Shown: positions 25,437 to 35,240, numbered from the stretch's first letter. The stretch is DNA of 64,000 nt from JBGPLJ01 sp963826145 (GCA_963826145.1 CAWGVW010000002.1:1612001-1676000), one strand, 5' to 3'. The notes: generated by a model not told the origin, from the sequence alone. Numbers and translations: made by a program.

Positions 25437-26937
25437 ATGTCCGCTCAGCTGAAAGCCGTCAACTGGCACTCACGCGCGTCGGAACTCGCCATCCGTGGCC
25501 AGGCCTTCATCGACGGCAAGTATGTCGATGCCGCCTCCGGCGCGACTTTCGACTCGATCAATCCGGCGAACGGCAAGATTCTCGCGAAGATCGCGTCCTC
25601 GGATTCGACGGATGTCGATCGCGCAGTCGCGAGCGCCCGCGCCGCCTTCAACAAAGGCAGCTGGTCGCGGTTGGCGCCACGCAAGCGCAAGGCCGTGCTG
25701 CTGCGGTTCGCGGACCTCATCCGTGCGAATGCGGAGGAACTCGCGTTGCTCGAGTCGCTCGACATGGGCAAGCCCGTGAACGATGCGCTCAATGTCGACA
25801 TGTCGGCGTCGGCCAATTGCATTCAGTGGTTCGCCGAAGCCATCGACAAGATGTACGACGAAGTTGCGCCCACGGGGCACGACTCACTCGCATTTATTAC
25901 GCGGGAACCCGCGGGCGTCGTCGCAGCCATCGTGCCCTGGAATTTCCCGCTGCTGATGGCTTCCTGGAAGCTCGGGCCGGCGCTCGCTGCCGGCAATTCG
26001 ATTGTGCTGAAGCCGTCGGAAAAATCCCCGCTCACGGCGATCCGCATCGCCTCGCTCGCGATCGAGGCCGGCCTTCCGGCCGGAGTGCTCAACGTAGTGC
26101 CCGGCATGGGCGGTACCGCAGGCAAGGCGCTTGCGCTTCACATGGACGTCGACTGCGTCGGCTTCACTGGCTCCACGCGCACAGGGAAGCTCATGCTCGA
26201 GTACTCGGGCCAGTCGAACATGAAGCGCGTGTGGCTCGAGTGCGGCGGCAAGTCCCCGAACATACTCATGGCCGACACGCCCGACGTCGACCGCGCGGCA
26301 ACGGCGGCGGCATACGCGATCTTCTTCAACCAGGGCGAGATGTGCTCGGCGGGTTCCCGCCTCGTCGTGCATGAATCCCTCAAGGATCGCGTGCTCGAGA
26401 AGATCGCCGAGGTCGGGCGCAAGCTGGCGCCCGGCGATCCGCTCGATCCGGCGACGAAGCTCGGCGCGATCGTCGACCGCACGCAGCTCGACACGCGTGC
26501 TGCGCTACATCGGCCAAGGCAAGAGTGAAGGCGCGCGCGTCGCCCTCGGCGGGCAGCAGGTTCGCAAGGAGTCCGGCGGTTATTTCGTCGAGCCGACTGT
26601 GTTCGACGGTGTGAAGCAGTCGATGACGATCGCGCGCGAGGAGATCTTCGGGCCGGTTCTGGCGACAATCACGTTTCGCGATGTGGACGAGGCGGTGGCG
26701 ATCGCAAACGACGTCTCCTACGGCCTTGCAGCCGCGGTTTGGTCGCGCGATATCACCACGGCACACCGCGTCGCGCGCTCGCTCCGGGCGGGCACGGTGT
26801 ACGTGAACTGCTACGACGCGGACGACATCACGGTGCCCTTCGGCGGCTTCAAGCAATCCGGGAATGGGCGCGACAAGTCGCTGCATGCCTTCGACAAGTA
26901 CACGGAGCTCAAAACCACGTGGGTGGATCTCTCATGA
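25437..26937 (+). pseudogene. puuC: Gamma-glutamyl-gamma-aminobutyraldehyde dehydrogenase, interrupted by a +1 frameshift
   Basis: The first frame runs from the ATG at 25437 to a stop at 26526-26528. Homology resumes in the +1 frame and ends at 26937. Removing one base near 26493-26499 (ACGCGTG read as ACGGTG) restores QLDTVLRYIGQGKSEGARV and a 499-residue protein, the PuuC length. Catalytic Glu (LECGGKSPN) and Cys (NQGEMCSAGS) lie before the break and FGGFKQSGNGRDKSLHA after it. PuuC oxidises gamma-glutamyl-aminobutyraldehyde in putrescine breakdown. Either the gene is inactivated or the base is a sequence error. Its stop overlaps the aguB start. Confidence 0.9.
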
Positions 26938-27803
26938 CAGCGGTAAGAGTCGCGGCCACGCAGATGGCGTGCAGCTGGGATCGCGAGGCGAACATCGCGA
27001 ACGCGGAGAAGCTCGTGCGCGCGGCGGCGAAGCAGGGCGCGAAGATCATCCTCATCCAGGAGCTCTTCGAGAGCCCGTACTTCTGCAAGGACCACGATGG
27101 GGAATACTTCGCGCTCGCCCGCACGGTCGAGGAAAACCCGGCGCTCGCGCGCATGCGCATGCTTGCGAAAGAACTCGACGTCGTCCTGCCAGTGAGCTTC
27201 TTCGAGCGCGCGCAGAACGCGTATTTCAATACGCTTGCCATGGTCGATGCCGGCGGGGCGCTCATGGGCATCTATCGCAAGGCGCATATTCCGGAGAGCG
27301 TCGGCTACCACGAGAAGTACTACTTCTCCCCGGGTGACACCGGTTTCAAGGTGTGGGCAACGCGTTACGGCAAGCTCGGTGTCGGCGTCTGCTGGGATCA
27401 ATGGTTTCCGGAATGCGCACGGGCCATGGCACTGCTTGGCGCGGATCTCCTTCTATATCCCACGGCGATCGGCTCGGAGCCGGCGGATGCGGCCGTCGAT
27501 TCGCGCGATCACTGGCAGCGTGTGATGCAGGGTCACGCAGGCGCGAACGTCGTGCCGCTCATCGCCTCGAATCGCATCGGCGTCGAGCCGGGCAAACACT
27601 ACTCGATGACCTTTTACGGCTCGTCGTTCATCGCCGATCACACGGGTGCGAAGCTCGTGGAGGCCGACCGCAAGACTGAAGGCGTCATCACGGCCGACCT
27701 CGACCTCGACCGCTCGCGCGAGTACCGCCACTGGTGGGGGCTCTTCCGCGACCGCCGGCCCGACCTCTACGGCGTGCTCGGTTCGCTCGACGGGAAAGCC
27801 TGA
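26934..27803 (+). CDS. aguB: N-carbamoylputrescine amidase
   Basis: 289 residues from the ATG at 26934, overlapping the puuC stop (ATGA). Nitrilase-fold enzyme with the triad Glu43 (LIQELFESPYF), Lys116 (YRKAHIPE) and Cys153 (GVCWDQWFPE). The DQWFPE context and the C-terminus DLYGVLGSLDG are typical of AguB, which releases CO2 and ammonia from N-carbamoylputrescine to give putrescine. Its partner, agmatine deiminase, is 32 kb away at 59195. Coupling to puuR-puuC suggests that the putrescine formed is degraded. Confidence 0.95.
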   Translation: MTAVRVAATQMACSWDREANIANAEKLVRAAAKQGAKIILIQELFESPYFCKDHDGEYFALARTVEENPALARMRMLAKELDVVLPVSFFERAQNAYFNTLAMVDAGGALMGIYRKAHIPESVGYHEKYYFSPGDTGFKVWATRYGKLGVGVCWDQWFPECARAMALLGADLLLYPTAIGSEPADAAVDSRDHWQRVMQGHAGANVVPLIASNRIGVEPGKHYSMTFYGSSFIADHTGAKLVEADRKTEGVITADLDLDRSREYRHWWGLFRDRRPDLYGVLGSLDGKA

Positions 27804-27847
27804 GCGGCGTCGGCGTCGAGCGCCTGCATCGCCGGGCTGTGTCAATC

Positions 27848-29251
27848 GTGAATCGTCCCATTGCCTTCGTCGATCTCGAAACCACGGGCGGCGATGCACG
27901 TCACCACCGCATCATCGAGGTCGGTATCGTCGAGGTCGACGCAGACGGCTGCGCGCGCGAGTGGAGTTCGCTCGTCAATCCGGGCTGCCGCATTCCGCAC
28001 GGCATCGAGGCGTTCACCGGAATCTCGAACGAGATGGTCGAGGATGCGCCGTCCTTCGATCTCGTGGCCGACGAAGTCGAGCGCCGGCTCGCCGGGCGCC
28101 TTTTCATCGCTCACAACGTGCGCTTCGACTACGGCTTCGTCCGCCAGGAATTCCAGCGACTCGGACGCAGGTTTCGCTCGGAGGTGCTGTGCACGGTGAA
28201 GCTGTCGCGCCTGTTGTCGCCGGGCGAAGCGCGCCACAACCTGGACGCCGTCATGCTGCGGCACGGCCTTGCGACGAACGCGCGCCACCGGGCGCTCGGC
28301 GACGCGCGCGTGCTCTACGATCTGTGGAAAGTGCTGCGGGCGACGCGCCCGGCGGCTGAGCTCGAAGCCGCCGTCAAGCAGCTCACGAAGCGCGCGACGC
28401 TTCCGGAATACCTGCCGGCGGAGCTCGCTGACGATCTGCCGGATGGGACCGGTGTCTACCGCTTTCTGGCCGAGGACGGTTCGCTCCTTTACGTCGGCAA
28501 GGCCAAGTCGATCCGCACGCGCGTGCTTGGCCATTTTGCGGCCGTCTCCGGCGGCGGTAAGGACGCGAAGCTCGCGCGCCTGGTGCGACGGGTCGAATGG
28601 ACCGAAACGGCCGGTGAGTTCGGCGCCCTGCTGCTCGAAACGCAGCTCGTCAAGAACGAGCAGCCCGTCTTCAATCGCCGGCTGCGTGCGGCGGACACGC
28701 TGCATGCCATCGAACTCACGCTCGACGATGGCTGGCTGCGCGCTAGGGTTGTCCCGCTTCACGACTCGCCCGCCAAGGGTTCCGAGCGCTTCGGAGTATT
28801 TCGCAAACGCGCGGACGGCGAGCGCGCCTTGAAGGAGATCGTGCATACACATCAGCTCTGCGCCCTGCGGCTCGGGCGCGAAAAGGGCGAGGGGTCCTGC
28901 TTCGCCTACCAGGTCGGCAAGTGTCGCGGGGCCTGCGTCGGGCTTGAGCCGCCCGTGCGGCACAATCTGCGCCTGCAACTCGCGCTCGCGGCGCTTCGTA
29001 TCGCGAGCTGGCCCTTTGCCGGCGCGATCGCCGTGACCGAACGCGACGGCAATGGCGTTGCGACGGCGCATCTCTTCGATCACTGGAGCTATCTCGGCAG
29101 CACGGCTGACGATGAGGCGGCGCAACGGCTGGTGCGCGTCGAAAAGCGTCACTTCGATCCGGATATCTATCGAGTTCTCAGAAGCTATCTTGCGCGCGCT
29201 CCGCGGAACTCCGTGCGCGAACTACCCGCGTCGGTCCGCGACGACGCATGA
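27848..29251 (+). CDS. DEDDh exonuclease fused to UvrC/Cho-type GIY-YIG endonuclease
   Basis: 467 residues from a GTG at 27848; a GTG at 27839 is also possible. The N-terminal DnaQ-like exonuclease (about 1-165) has Exo I FVDLETTG, Exo II HNVRFDYGF and Exo III HRALGDARVLYD. The C-terminal part (about 190 on) has GVYRFLAEDGSLLYVGKAKS, the GIY-YIG fold, with the catalytic Glu in FGALLLETQLVKN. It then carries a Cho-like tail but no UvrC C-terminal RNase H-like part. Such fusions are known in bacteria (mycobacterial Rv2191-type) and are presumed to act in DNA repair. It lies just upstream of rlmKL. Confidence 0.9.
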   Translation: MNRPIAFVDLETTGGDARHHRIIEVGIVEVDADGCAREWSSLVNPGCRIPHGIEAFTGISNEMVEDAPSFDLVADEVERRLAGRLFIAHNVRFDYGFVRQEFQRLGRRFRSEVLCTVKLSRLLSPGEARHNLDAVMLRHGLATNARHRALGDARVLYDLWKVLRATRPAAELEAAVKQLTKRATLPEYLPAELADDLPDGTGVYRFLAEDGSLLYVGKAKSIRTRVLGHFAAVSGGGKDAKLARLVRRVEWTETAGEFGALLLETQLVKNEQPVFNRRLRAADTLHAIELTLDDGWLRARVVPLHDSPAKGSERFGVFRKRADGERALKEIVHTHQLCALRLGREKGEGSCFAYQVGKCRGACVGLEPPVRHNLRLQLALAALRIASWPFAGAIAVTERDGNGVATAHLFDHWSYLGSTADDEAAQRLVRVEKRHFDPDIYRVLRSYLARAPRNSVRELPASVRDDA

Positions 29252-29260
29252 TGACGACGC

Positions 29261-31435
29261 ATGATGACGACGCACGAATTCTTCGTCACGACGCCGCCCG
29301 GATTCGGTGACCTCGTGCAGGGCGAGGCACTCGCAGCCGGCATGACAGAGGCGCGTGAGGCGGCGGGTGGCGTGCGCTGTCACGGCACGCTCGAAGCCGC
29401 GTACCGGATGTGCCTCTGGTCGCGGGTGGCGAGCCGCGTTCTGCTGAAGCTTGCGGAGTTTCCTGCCGCAAATCCCGAAGAACTGTACGCCGGCGTGCGC
29501 GCCATTGATTGGCTGGAACACGTTGCGGCGGACGGATCGATTGCCTGTGAATTTGCAAGCGCCGTTTCGCAGATGACACACAGCCAGTACGGTGCGCTCA
29601 AGACCAAGGATGCGATCGTCGATTTCATCCGCGACCGCACGGGCCAACGCCCGGACGTCGATACCAAGGCGCCAGACGTGCGTGTCAACGTCTACGTGTA
29701 TCGCGATGTCGCCGCACTCAGCATCGATCTGTCGGGCGATGCGCTCCACCGGCGCGGCTATCGGGCGGCGACCGGTGCCGCGCCGCTCAAGGAAAATCTC
29801 GCGGCCGGCATCCTGCTGCGCTCGGGCTGGGCCGACATTGCGCGGACGGGCGGCGCGTTCATCGATCCGATGTGCGGGTCCGGCACCTTTGCCATCGAAG
29901 CTGCGCTCATCGCCCACGATCGCGCGCCCGGGCTCACGCGTGACTCGTTCGGCTTTCTGCGCTGGAAGGGGCACGACGCCGCGCTCTGGGCGCAATTGCT
30001 CGAAGTGGCGCAGCTGCGGGCGAAGGAATCGGTGGCGAAGAATCGCATCGTCGGCTACGACCACGATCGCGATGCCATCTCTGCGGCGATCGCCGGCATC
30101 GAGCGCGCCGGGCTTGCGACGCTCGTGCACGTCGAGCGGCGCGAACTGGCCGAGCTCGAGAATCCTGGTGAGGCGAATGGCCTCATCGCGGTGAATCCGC
30201 CGTACGGCGAGCGCATCGGTGCGGACGTGGGCCTCGAACGGCTCTATGAAATGCTCGGCGCGAAGCTGCGCGAGCAATTCAAGGGCTGGCAGGCCGCGGT
30301 GCTCGCTGGCAACCCCGCCCTCGGCCAGCGCATGGGCATCGCGGCGCGACGCACGCACACGGTCTGGAACGGGACGATCGAATGCAAATTGTTGAGATTC
30401 GAGATCACCGAGAAATGGTTCCGGGACATCAGCGAGGAAGCGCGGGCGGAACGCATGGCGGCGCACGCGGCAAGTCCCGGCGCGACGATGTTTGCGAACC
30501 GCATTCAGAAGAACCAGAAAGCCCTGGCATCCTGGCTCGGGGAAACCGGTATCACCTGCTACCGGCTCTACGACGCGGACATGCCGGAGTACGCCTTCGC
30601 CATCGACATATATAAGAGTGGTCAAAATCGTTGGGTTTGCGTTCAGGAATATGAAGCGCCCGACAGCATCGCCCAGGAGGGTGTCCGGCAGCGCCGATCG
30701 GAGGCCCTGGCCGTTCTGCCCTCCGCGATCGGTGTGGAGCCACCATTCGTCATCTATCGTCGACGGCGCAAGCAGAAGGAAGGCGACCAGTACGAGCGGA
30801 TCGACGAACGCGCGGAACTGCACGAGATTGAAGAGGGCGGCCTCAAATTCCTGGTGAATTTCTTCGACTACCTCGACACGGGCATCTTTCTCGACCATCG
30901 GCCGACGCGAGCCCTCATCCGCGAGATGGCAAAGGGCAAGCGTTTCCTCAATCTTTTTGGCTACACGGCTACCGCCACGGTGTTCGCCGCCGCGGGCGGC
31001 GCGATACAGACGACGACCGTCGACATGTCGAACAGCTATCTCGACTGGGCGGAAGCGAACCTGAAATTGAACGGATTCACGGGCGACAGGCACGAGATCG
31101 TGCGCGCCGATTGCCTCGAATGGCTGGAGCATCCCTGGCCGCGGCGCAACGACAGGTTCTACGACCTGGCGTTCATCGACCCGCCGACGTTCTCACGCTC
31201 GAAGAAGATGAAGGGACATTTCGGCGTGCAGCGCGATCACGTCGACCTCATCCGCAGCGCCGCGAAGCTGCTGGCGCCCGGCGGAGCGATCCTCTTCGCC
31301 AACAACTTTACGAAATTCAAGCTCGACCGCGCCGCACTTGCGGATTTTCAGGTCGAGGACCTCACGGCGAAGACGATTCCGCGTGACTATGCGCGCAACG
31401 CGCGCATCCACCACTGCTACCTGCTGAAGGGGTGA
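29261..31435 (+). CDS. rlmL: Bifunctional 23S rRNA methyltransferase RlmKL
   Basis: 724 residues, like E. coli RlmKL (702). The N-terminal half has a THUMP region and the RlmL domain, with DPMCGSGTFAIEAALIA and the NPPYGER active-site motif (m2G2445). The C-terminal half is the RlmK domain, with LFGYTATATVFAA and DPPTFSRSKKMKG (m7G2069). The start region carries three GACGACGCA units in tandem, so ATGs at 29261 and 29264 are equivalent choices. It overlaps no neighbour and follows the nuclease fusion by 9 bp. Confidence 0.97.
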   Translation: MMTTHEFFVTTPPGFGDLVQGEALAAGMTEAREAAGGVRCHGTLEAAYRMCLWSRVASRVLLKLAEFPAANPEELYAGVRAIDWLEHVAADGSIACEFASAVSQMTHSQYGALKTKDAIVDFIRDRTGQRPDVDTKAPDVRVNVYVYRDVAALSIDLSGDALHRRGYRAATGAAPLKENLAAGILLRSGWADIARTGGAFIDPMCGSGTFAIEAALIAHDRAPGLTRDSFGFLRWKGHDAALWAQLLEVAQLRAKESVAKNRIVGYDHDRDAISAAIAGIERAGLATLVHVERRELAELENPGEANGLIAVNPPYGERIGADVGLERLYEMLGAKLREQFKGWQAAVLAGNPALGQRMGIAARRTHTVWNGTIECKLLRFEITEKWFRDISEEARAERMAAHAASPGATMFANRIQKNQKALASWLGETGITCYRLYDADMPEYAFAIDIYKSGQNRWVCVQEYEAPDSIAQEGVRQRRSEALAVLPSAIGVEPPFVIYRRRRKQKEGDQYERIDERAELHEIEEGGLKFLVNFFDYLDTGIFLDHRPTRALIREMAKGKRFLNLFGYTATATVFAAAGGAIQTTTVDMSNSYLDWAEANLKLNGFTGDRHEIVRADCLEWLEHPWPRRNDRFYDLAFIDPPTFSRSKKMKGHFGVQRDHVDLIRSAAKLLAPGGAILFANNFTKFKLDRAALADFQVEDLTAKTIPRDYARNARIHHCYLLKG

Positions 31436-31477
31436 CAGAGCCGTGCCTTCATGATCGGTGCCGGTGATCGGGGTGAT

Positions 31478-32523
31478 CGGTGCCGGGTCGTGCTTTTCGT
31501 GCTTTTCGTGCATTTCGGCGCCCGCGTCGCCGCAGTCATTTCTATGCACTGTCGCCTCATGCAGTCGTTGAAAACCCCGGCAAAGTGACATCTGCTGACG
31601 GCATTTGATACCGGAGGCAGGGATGGCTCGGCCGCTTCGATTGCATGTCCCGGGCGCCTTCTATCACGTCACACTACGCGGCAATCACCGCCAGCCAATA
31701 TTCCACGATGACGGTGATCGCGTGATGCTGGAGCGCATCGTCCAGGATGTGATCGAAACGCAGCGCGCCCGGGTTCATGCGTACTGCTGGATGACCAATC
31801 ACATTCATCTTCTGGTGCAGGTCAGCGATGTGCCGCTTGGGCGAATCATGTTGCGAATAGCGAGTCAGTTCGCCCGTCGTGTGCAAGCGCGCGTGCCGAC
31901 GACCGGTCACCTGTTCGAACGGCGATATCACGCGACACTTGTCAATGCAGATGCCTACCTGCTCGCGGTCATTCGATACATCCACAACAACCCGTTGGTG
32001 GCCGGGCTGGCGAAGTCATTGGATGACTACGCCTGGTCGAGTCATCCGGAGTATGCGGGGACTCGAAGTTCAGCATGGATCACCACGGACTTCGCTCTCG
32101 CCATGTTGAGCGCGGATCGCGCTCGTGCAGTCGCCTCCTACTTCGCACTCATGCAGTGTCCGGTGGAGAACGATCTTGACAAATCAGCTGCTCCGAAGAA
32201 ACCGCCGGCCGGCGACAATCGATTAGGTGGTCGCGCGGCGGCAGTCGATGGACTGGCTCGAACTCAAGAGACACTGGAGGACCTGTTCGCCGCTGCCATC
32301 CGACATTTCGGCGTCACGCGCGAGGAACTCGAGGCTGGATTCCGCGGACGGAGCGTCTCCGTGGCGCGCGCCTGGATTGCTAATCGAGCGATTCAGCGTG
32401 GCGTCGCATCGATAAGCGAGATAGCGCGTCGGTTGGGGCGTCATGAGGCGTCAGTCCGCGGACTGATGAAACGACACCCGCTTTCGCGCGACCAATAAGC
32501 ACGAAAAGCACGACCCGGCACCG
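31478..32523 (+). mobile_element. RAYT transposon-like element with 25-bp perfect inverted ends
   Basis: Positions 31478-31502 and 32499-32523 are exact reverse complements over 25 bp (core GGGTCGTGCTTTTCGTGC and its complement). They bracket a REP-associated tyrosine transposase gene. The left end contains GTGCTTTTC twice in tandem and a second copy of GATCGGTGCCGG at 31453-31464. REP-RAYT-inverted-REP is the standard layout of this class. The right arm begins right at the transposase stop. Confidence 0.85.
31623..32498 (+). CDS. REP-associated tyrosine transposase (RAYT, IS200-like Y1)
   Basis: 291 residues from the ATG at 31623 with GGAGGCAGGG upstream. The Y1 domain has the metal-binding HIH (His60, His62 in MTNHIHLLVQ). 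The helix AYLLAVIRYIHNNPLVAG carries the nucleophilic tyrosine. The C-terminal part (about 235-285) resembles a DnaA/TrpR-like helix-turn-helix (SVSVARAWIANRAIQRGVAS). RAYTs cut single-stranded REP DNA and are usually domesticated single copies. It stands between rlmKL and the puuB end. It looks intact. Confidence 0.93.
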   Translation: MARPLRLHVPGAFYHVTLRGNHRQPIFHDDGDRVMLERIVQDVIETQRARVHAYCWMTNHIHLLVQVSDVPLGRIMLRIASQFARRVQARVPTTGHLFERRYHATLVNADAYLLAVIRYIHNNPLVAGLAKSLDDYAWSSHPEYAGTRSSAWITTDFALAMLSADRARAVASYFALMQCPVENDLDKSAAPKKPPAGDNRLGGRAAAVDGLARTQETLEDLFAAAIRHFGVTREELEAGFRGRSVSVARAWIANRAIQRGVASISEIARRLGRHEASVRGLMKRHPLSRDQ

Positions 32524-33838
32524 TCAGAGGAGGTCCTTCAGGCGGTAGTAGAGCATGCCGAGGACAAGCGCCGGGCGTCGAAAGAGCAGCCCTCCCGGAA
32601 ATCCCGTGTGGGGAATGCGCGCGAAGACGTCAAAGCGTTCCGCCGTTCCAGCGATGGCCTCGGCTACGAGCTTGCCCGCGATGCCGGTGAGGACGACGCC
32701 GTGGCCGGAGAAGCCCTGCAGGAAATAGATGTTCGGCGCGAGGCGCCCGAAATGCGGAGCGCGATTCAGGGTGATGTCGACGAATCCGCCCCAGGAATAT
32801 TCGATCTTCGTGTCCGCAAGCTGGGGGAACACGCGCAGCATGCGCGCGCGCGTTGCGCTCTCGGTGTTGAGCGGATCGAAGCCCGAGTAACTGACACGCC
32901 CGCCGAAGAGCATACGGCCGTCCGCGGACAGGCGAAAATAGTCGAGGATGTTGTTGACGTCGGCGACCGCCATGTTGTTCGGGATGAGCGCGCGTGCGCG
33001 TTCCGCGCCGAGTTTCTCGGTTGCGATGATGTAGGTAAGTACCGGCATGATGCGCGAGTCGAGCGCCGACGATAGCCCGCCGACATAGGCGTTGGCGCAG
33101 ACCACGACATGGTCCGCGCGCACCGACCCGCGCGCGGTGCGCAGCGTGACCTTCGCACCTTGCTGATACGAGAGCACGCCGGATCCCTCGTGGATCCGCA
33201 CGCCGGCCGCCGCCGCGGCCGCCCCGAGCCCGAGCGTGTAGTTCAGCGGATGGATGTGGCCACTCGCCGGATCGTAGAGTCCGCCGAGATAGCGCTCGCT
33301 CGCGAGCATGGTCGAAAGTTCGTCGCGCGCGACGAAGCGCGGGGAGCGATAGCCGAGTGCCGCGAGCGCCTCGACATCCGCGGCCAGCTCCTTCAGCTGA
33401 GCCGGTTTCAGCGCGGCCTGGAAAATGCCGGGCCGCCAGTCGCAGGCGATGGAATGCTGCGCAATCCGCGAACGCAACAGGTTCAGACCCTCGACCGTTA
33501 CTTCGAATACCTTGCGCGCGTCGGCCTTGCCGAGATAACGCTCGATCTTTTCCTGCCCACACGCGATGCCGAAGATCGCCTGGCCGCCATTGCGGCCCGA
33601 AGCGCCCCAGCCAATCCGCTTCCCCTCGAGCAGCACGACGCGATAGCCGCGCTCGGCGAGATGGAGCGCCGCCGAGCAGCCGGCGATGCCGCCACCGACA
33701 ACGCAGACATCCGCATCGAGATCGCCAGCGAGCGCTGCAAAGCTCGCGGTCGGCGTCGCTGTCGCGGCGTAATACGACAGCGACGTGTTCGGCGCGGGGC
33801 GCTGCGGTAACCGGTGGTTTGTGCAGGAGGACGTCCAT
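32524..33838 (-). CDS. puuB: Gamma-glutamylputrescine oxidase, start codon disrupted
   Basis: FAD-dependent oxidoreductase of the DAO fold. The frame reads LPQRPAPNTSLSYYAA, then DADVCVVGGGIAGCSAAL (FAD site) and GWGASGRNGGQ, as in PuuB, which oxidises gamma-glutamylputrescine to the aldehyde plus ammonia and H2O2. Between the puuA stop (33841) and residue LEGKR no ATG or TTG exists in this frame. The first GTG (33636) is beyond the FAD motif. The ATG at 33838, two bases after the puuA stop, is in another frame, and deleting one base within about 40 bp joins it to the body (437 residues, the family length). Confidence 0.8.
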
Positions 33839-33840
33839 GA

Positions 33841-35211
33841 TCAGAGGCCGCGCAGGTACCACTCGATTTCGAGCGAACTCACGTGACTCGCGAATGCTTC
33901 GAGCTCGCCCCGTCGCGTCGTCGAATAGAGCTTCACGTAGCGCTCGCCGAAATACTCCTTCGCGAGCGCACTGCGCTCGAAGCGATCGAAGGCGCTCGCC
34001 CAATGCGTCGGGAGCGTCTCCCCGCCGTTGCCCTTGTATGCGTTGCCGAGCCAGGGCGCGGGCGCCTGCAGGCGCTCAACGAGCCCGTGATGAATTCCCG
34101 CGAGCACCCAGGCGGCGAGCAGATACGGATTCGCGTCCGCGCCGGCGACGCGATGCTCGAGACGCCGGTTCGACGGATCGCTCACCGGCACGCGTACGGC
34201 GACCCCACGGTTGTTGAGTCCCCAGGTCGGCGTCATCGGCACATAGGCCTCGGGCCTCAAGCGCCGATAGGAATTCGCGTTCGGAGCGAACACGGCCATA
34301 CCGTCGGCCATGCTTGCAAGCATGCCGGCGCAGGCCTGTCGCATGCGTGCGCTGCCAAGCTCGTCCTCGCTCGCGAAGATATTGCGGCCGCCGGCATCGA
34401 GCACGCTCACGTGAATGTGTGTGCCGCTGCCCGCCATCTCGCGGTAGGGCTTCGCCATGAAGGTCGCTTCCATGCCGTGCTTGTGCGCGACGCCTTTGAC
34501 GAGGCGCTTCAGCCGGATCGCGTGGTCGCAGGCGCGCTGCGCATCGTCGACGTGGTGCAGATTCACTTCGAACTGGCCGGGGCCGTACTCGGCGAGCGCC
34601 GTGCCCGTCGGAATCTCCTGGATCGCGCATTGCGCGGCGATGTCCGCGAGAATGACGGAGTAATCGTCAAGATCCTCCATGGAATTGATCTGGGTCCGGA
34701 ACTCACGTCGACCGGTCCGCGGCGACACGGGCGGCTGCGGCATGCCGGATGCCCGCTCGCGGTCGACCAGATAGAACTCGAGCTCGATCGCGATGACGGG
34801 CGTCAGGCCGATCGCGCGGAAGCGGTCGAGCACGCCGCCGAGCACGTGGTAGGGATCGCCGAAGAAAGGCGTGCCGTCGATCTCGTGCATGGCGACCTGC
34901 ACCTGGGCGACGGCCGGACCCAGCCAGGGCACGGGAAACAGTGTCCCCGGAAGCGGCAGACACGCGCGATCGGCGTCGCCGTCGTCAAAGCCAAGGCCGG
35001 TTGCCTCGACGGTATGGCCGAGCACGTCCAGGGCGAACATCGAGCCCGGGAGGTAGAGCCCCTTGGAATAGATGCCGTTGAGTTCGGCGGCCGTGATGCG
35101 CTTGCCCCGGAGGACTCCGCCGTTGTCCGCAAGCAAGACATCGACGAAGCGGGTTTCCGGTCGCCGCTCTAGATAACCCTCGGCTTCATGAAGCTGCGTG
35201 ACCGCATGCAT
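33841..35211 (-). CDS. puuA: Gamma-glutamylputrescine synthetase (glutamine synthetase family), copy 1
   Basis: 456 residues. Type I glutamine-synthetase fold: ELEFYLVD (metal Glu), the FEVNLHHVDD segment, GSGTHIHVSV and the ATP-side NSYRRLRPEAYVP and NRRLEHRVAGADANPYL. The lack of the classic glutamine-synthetase adenylylation region and the puuB/puuD neighbours point to gamma-glutamylation of putrescine. First gene of a puuA-puuB unit, divergent from puuD. A near-palindromic candidate operator lies 14 bp before the start. Confidence 0.9.
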   Translation of the reverse strand: MHAVTQLHEAEGYLERRPETRFVDVLLADNGGVLRGKRITAAELNGIYSKGLYLPGSMFALDVLGHTVEATGLGFDDGDADRACLPLPGTLFPVPWLGPAVAQVQVAMHEIDGTPFFGDPYHVLGGVLDRFRAIGLTPVIAIELEFYLVDRERASGMPQPPVSPRTGRREFRTQINSMEDLDDYSVILADIAAQCAIQEIPTGTALAEYGPGQFEVNLHHVDDAQRACDHAIRLKRLVKGVAHKHGMEATFMAKPYREMAGSGTHIHVSVLDAGGRNIFASEDELGSARMRQACAGMLASMADGMAVFAPNANSYRRLRPEAYVPMTPTWGLNNRGVAVRVPVSDPSNRRLEHRVAGADANPYLLAAWVLAGIHHGLVERLQAPAPWLGNAYKGNGGETLPTHWASAFDRFERSALAKEYFGERYVKLYSTTRRGELEAFASHVSSLEIEWYLRGL

Positions 35212-35224
35212 GACGGCCCCCGCC

Positions 35225-35240
35225 GTTTAAGATTTAGTGT
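35225..35240 (-). promoter_or_regulatory. AT-rich near-palindrome shared by polyamine genes (site 2)
   Basis: GTTTAAGATTTAGTGT lies 14 bp upstream of the puuA start and resembles the sites before the PuuR-like gene and puuD in its GTTTAA-ATT-TA core. It is the weakest of the three. A CCGGCTC/GAGCCGG hairpin (35243-35258) adjoins it. Confidence 0.4.

Noticed and set aside
29222..31132. 636-residue open frame on the minus strand
   Set aside because: Exact shadow of rlmKL, whose catalytic motifs are clear on the plus strand.
31453..31486. Direct repeat GATCGGTGCCGG as a target duplication of the transposase element
   Set aside because: Both copies are on the same side of the element, so it is not a flanking duplication.
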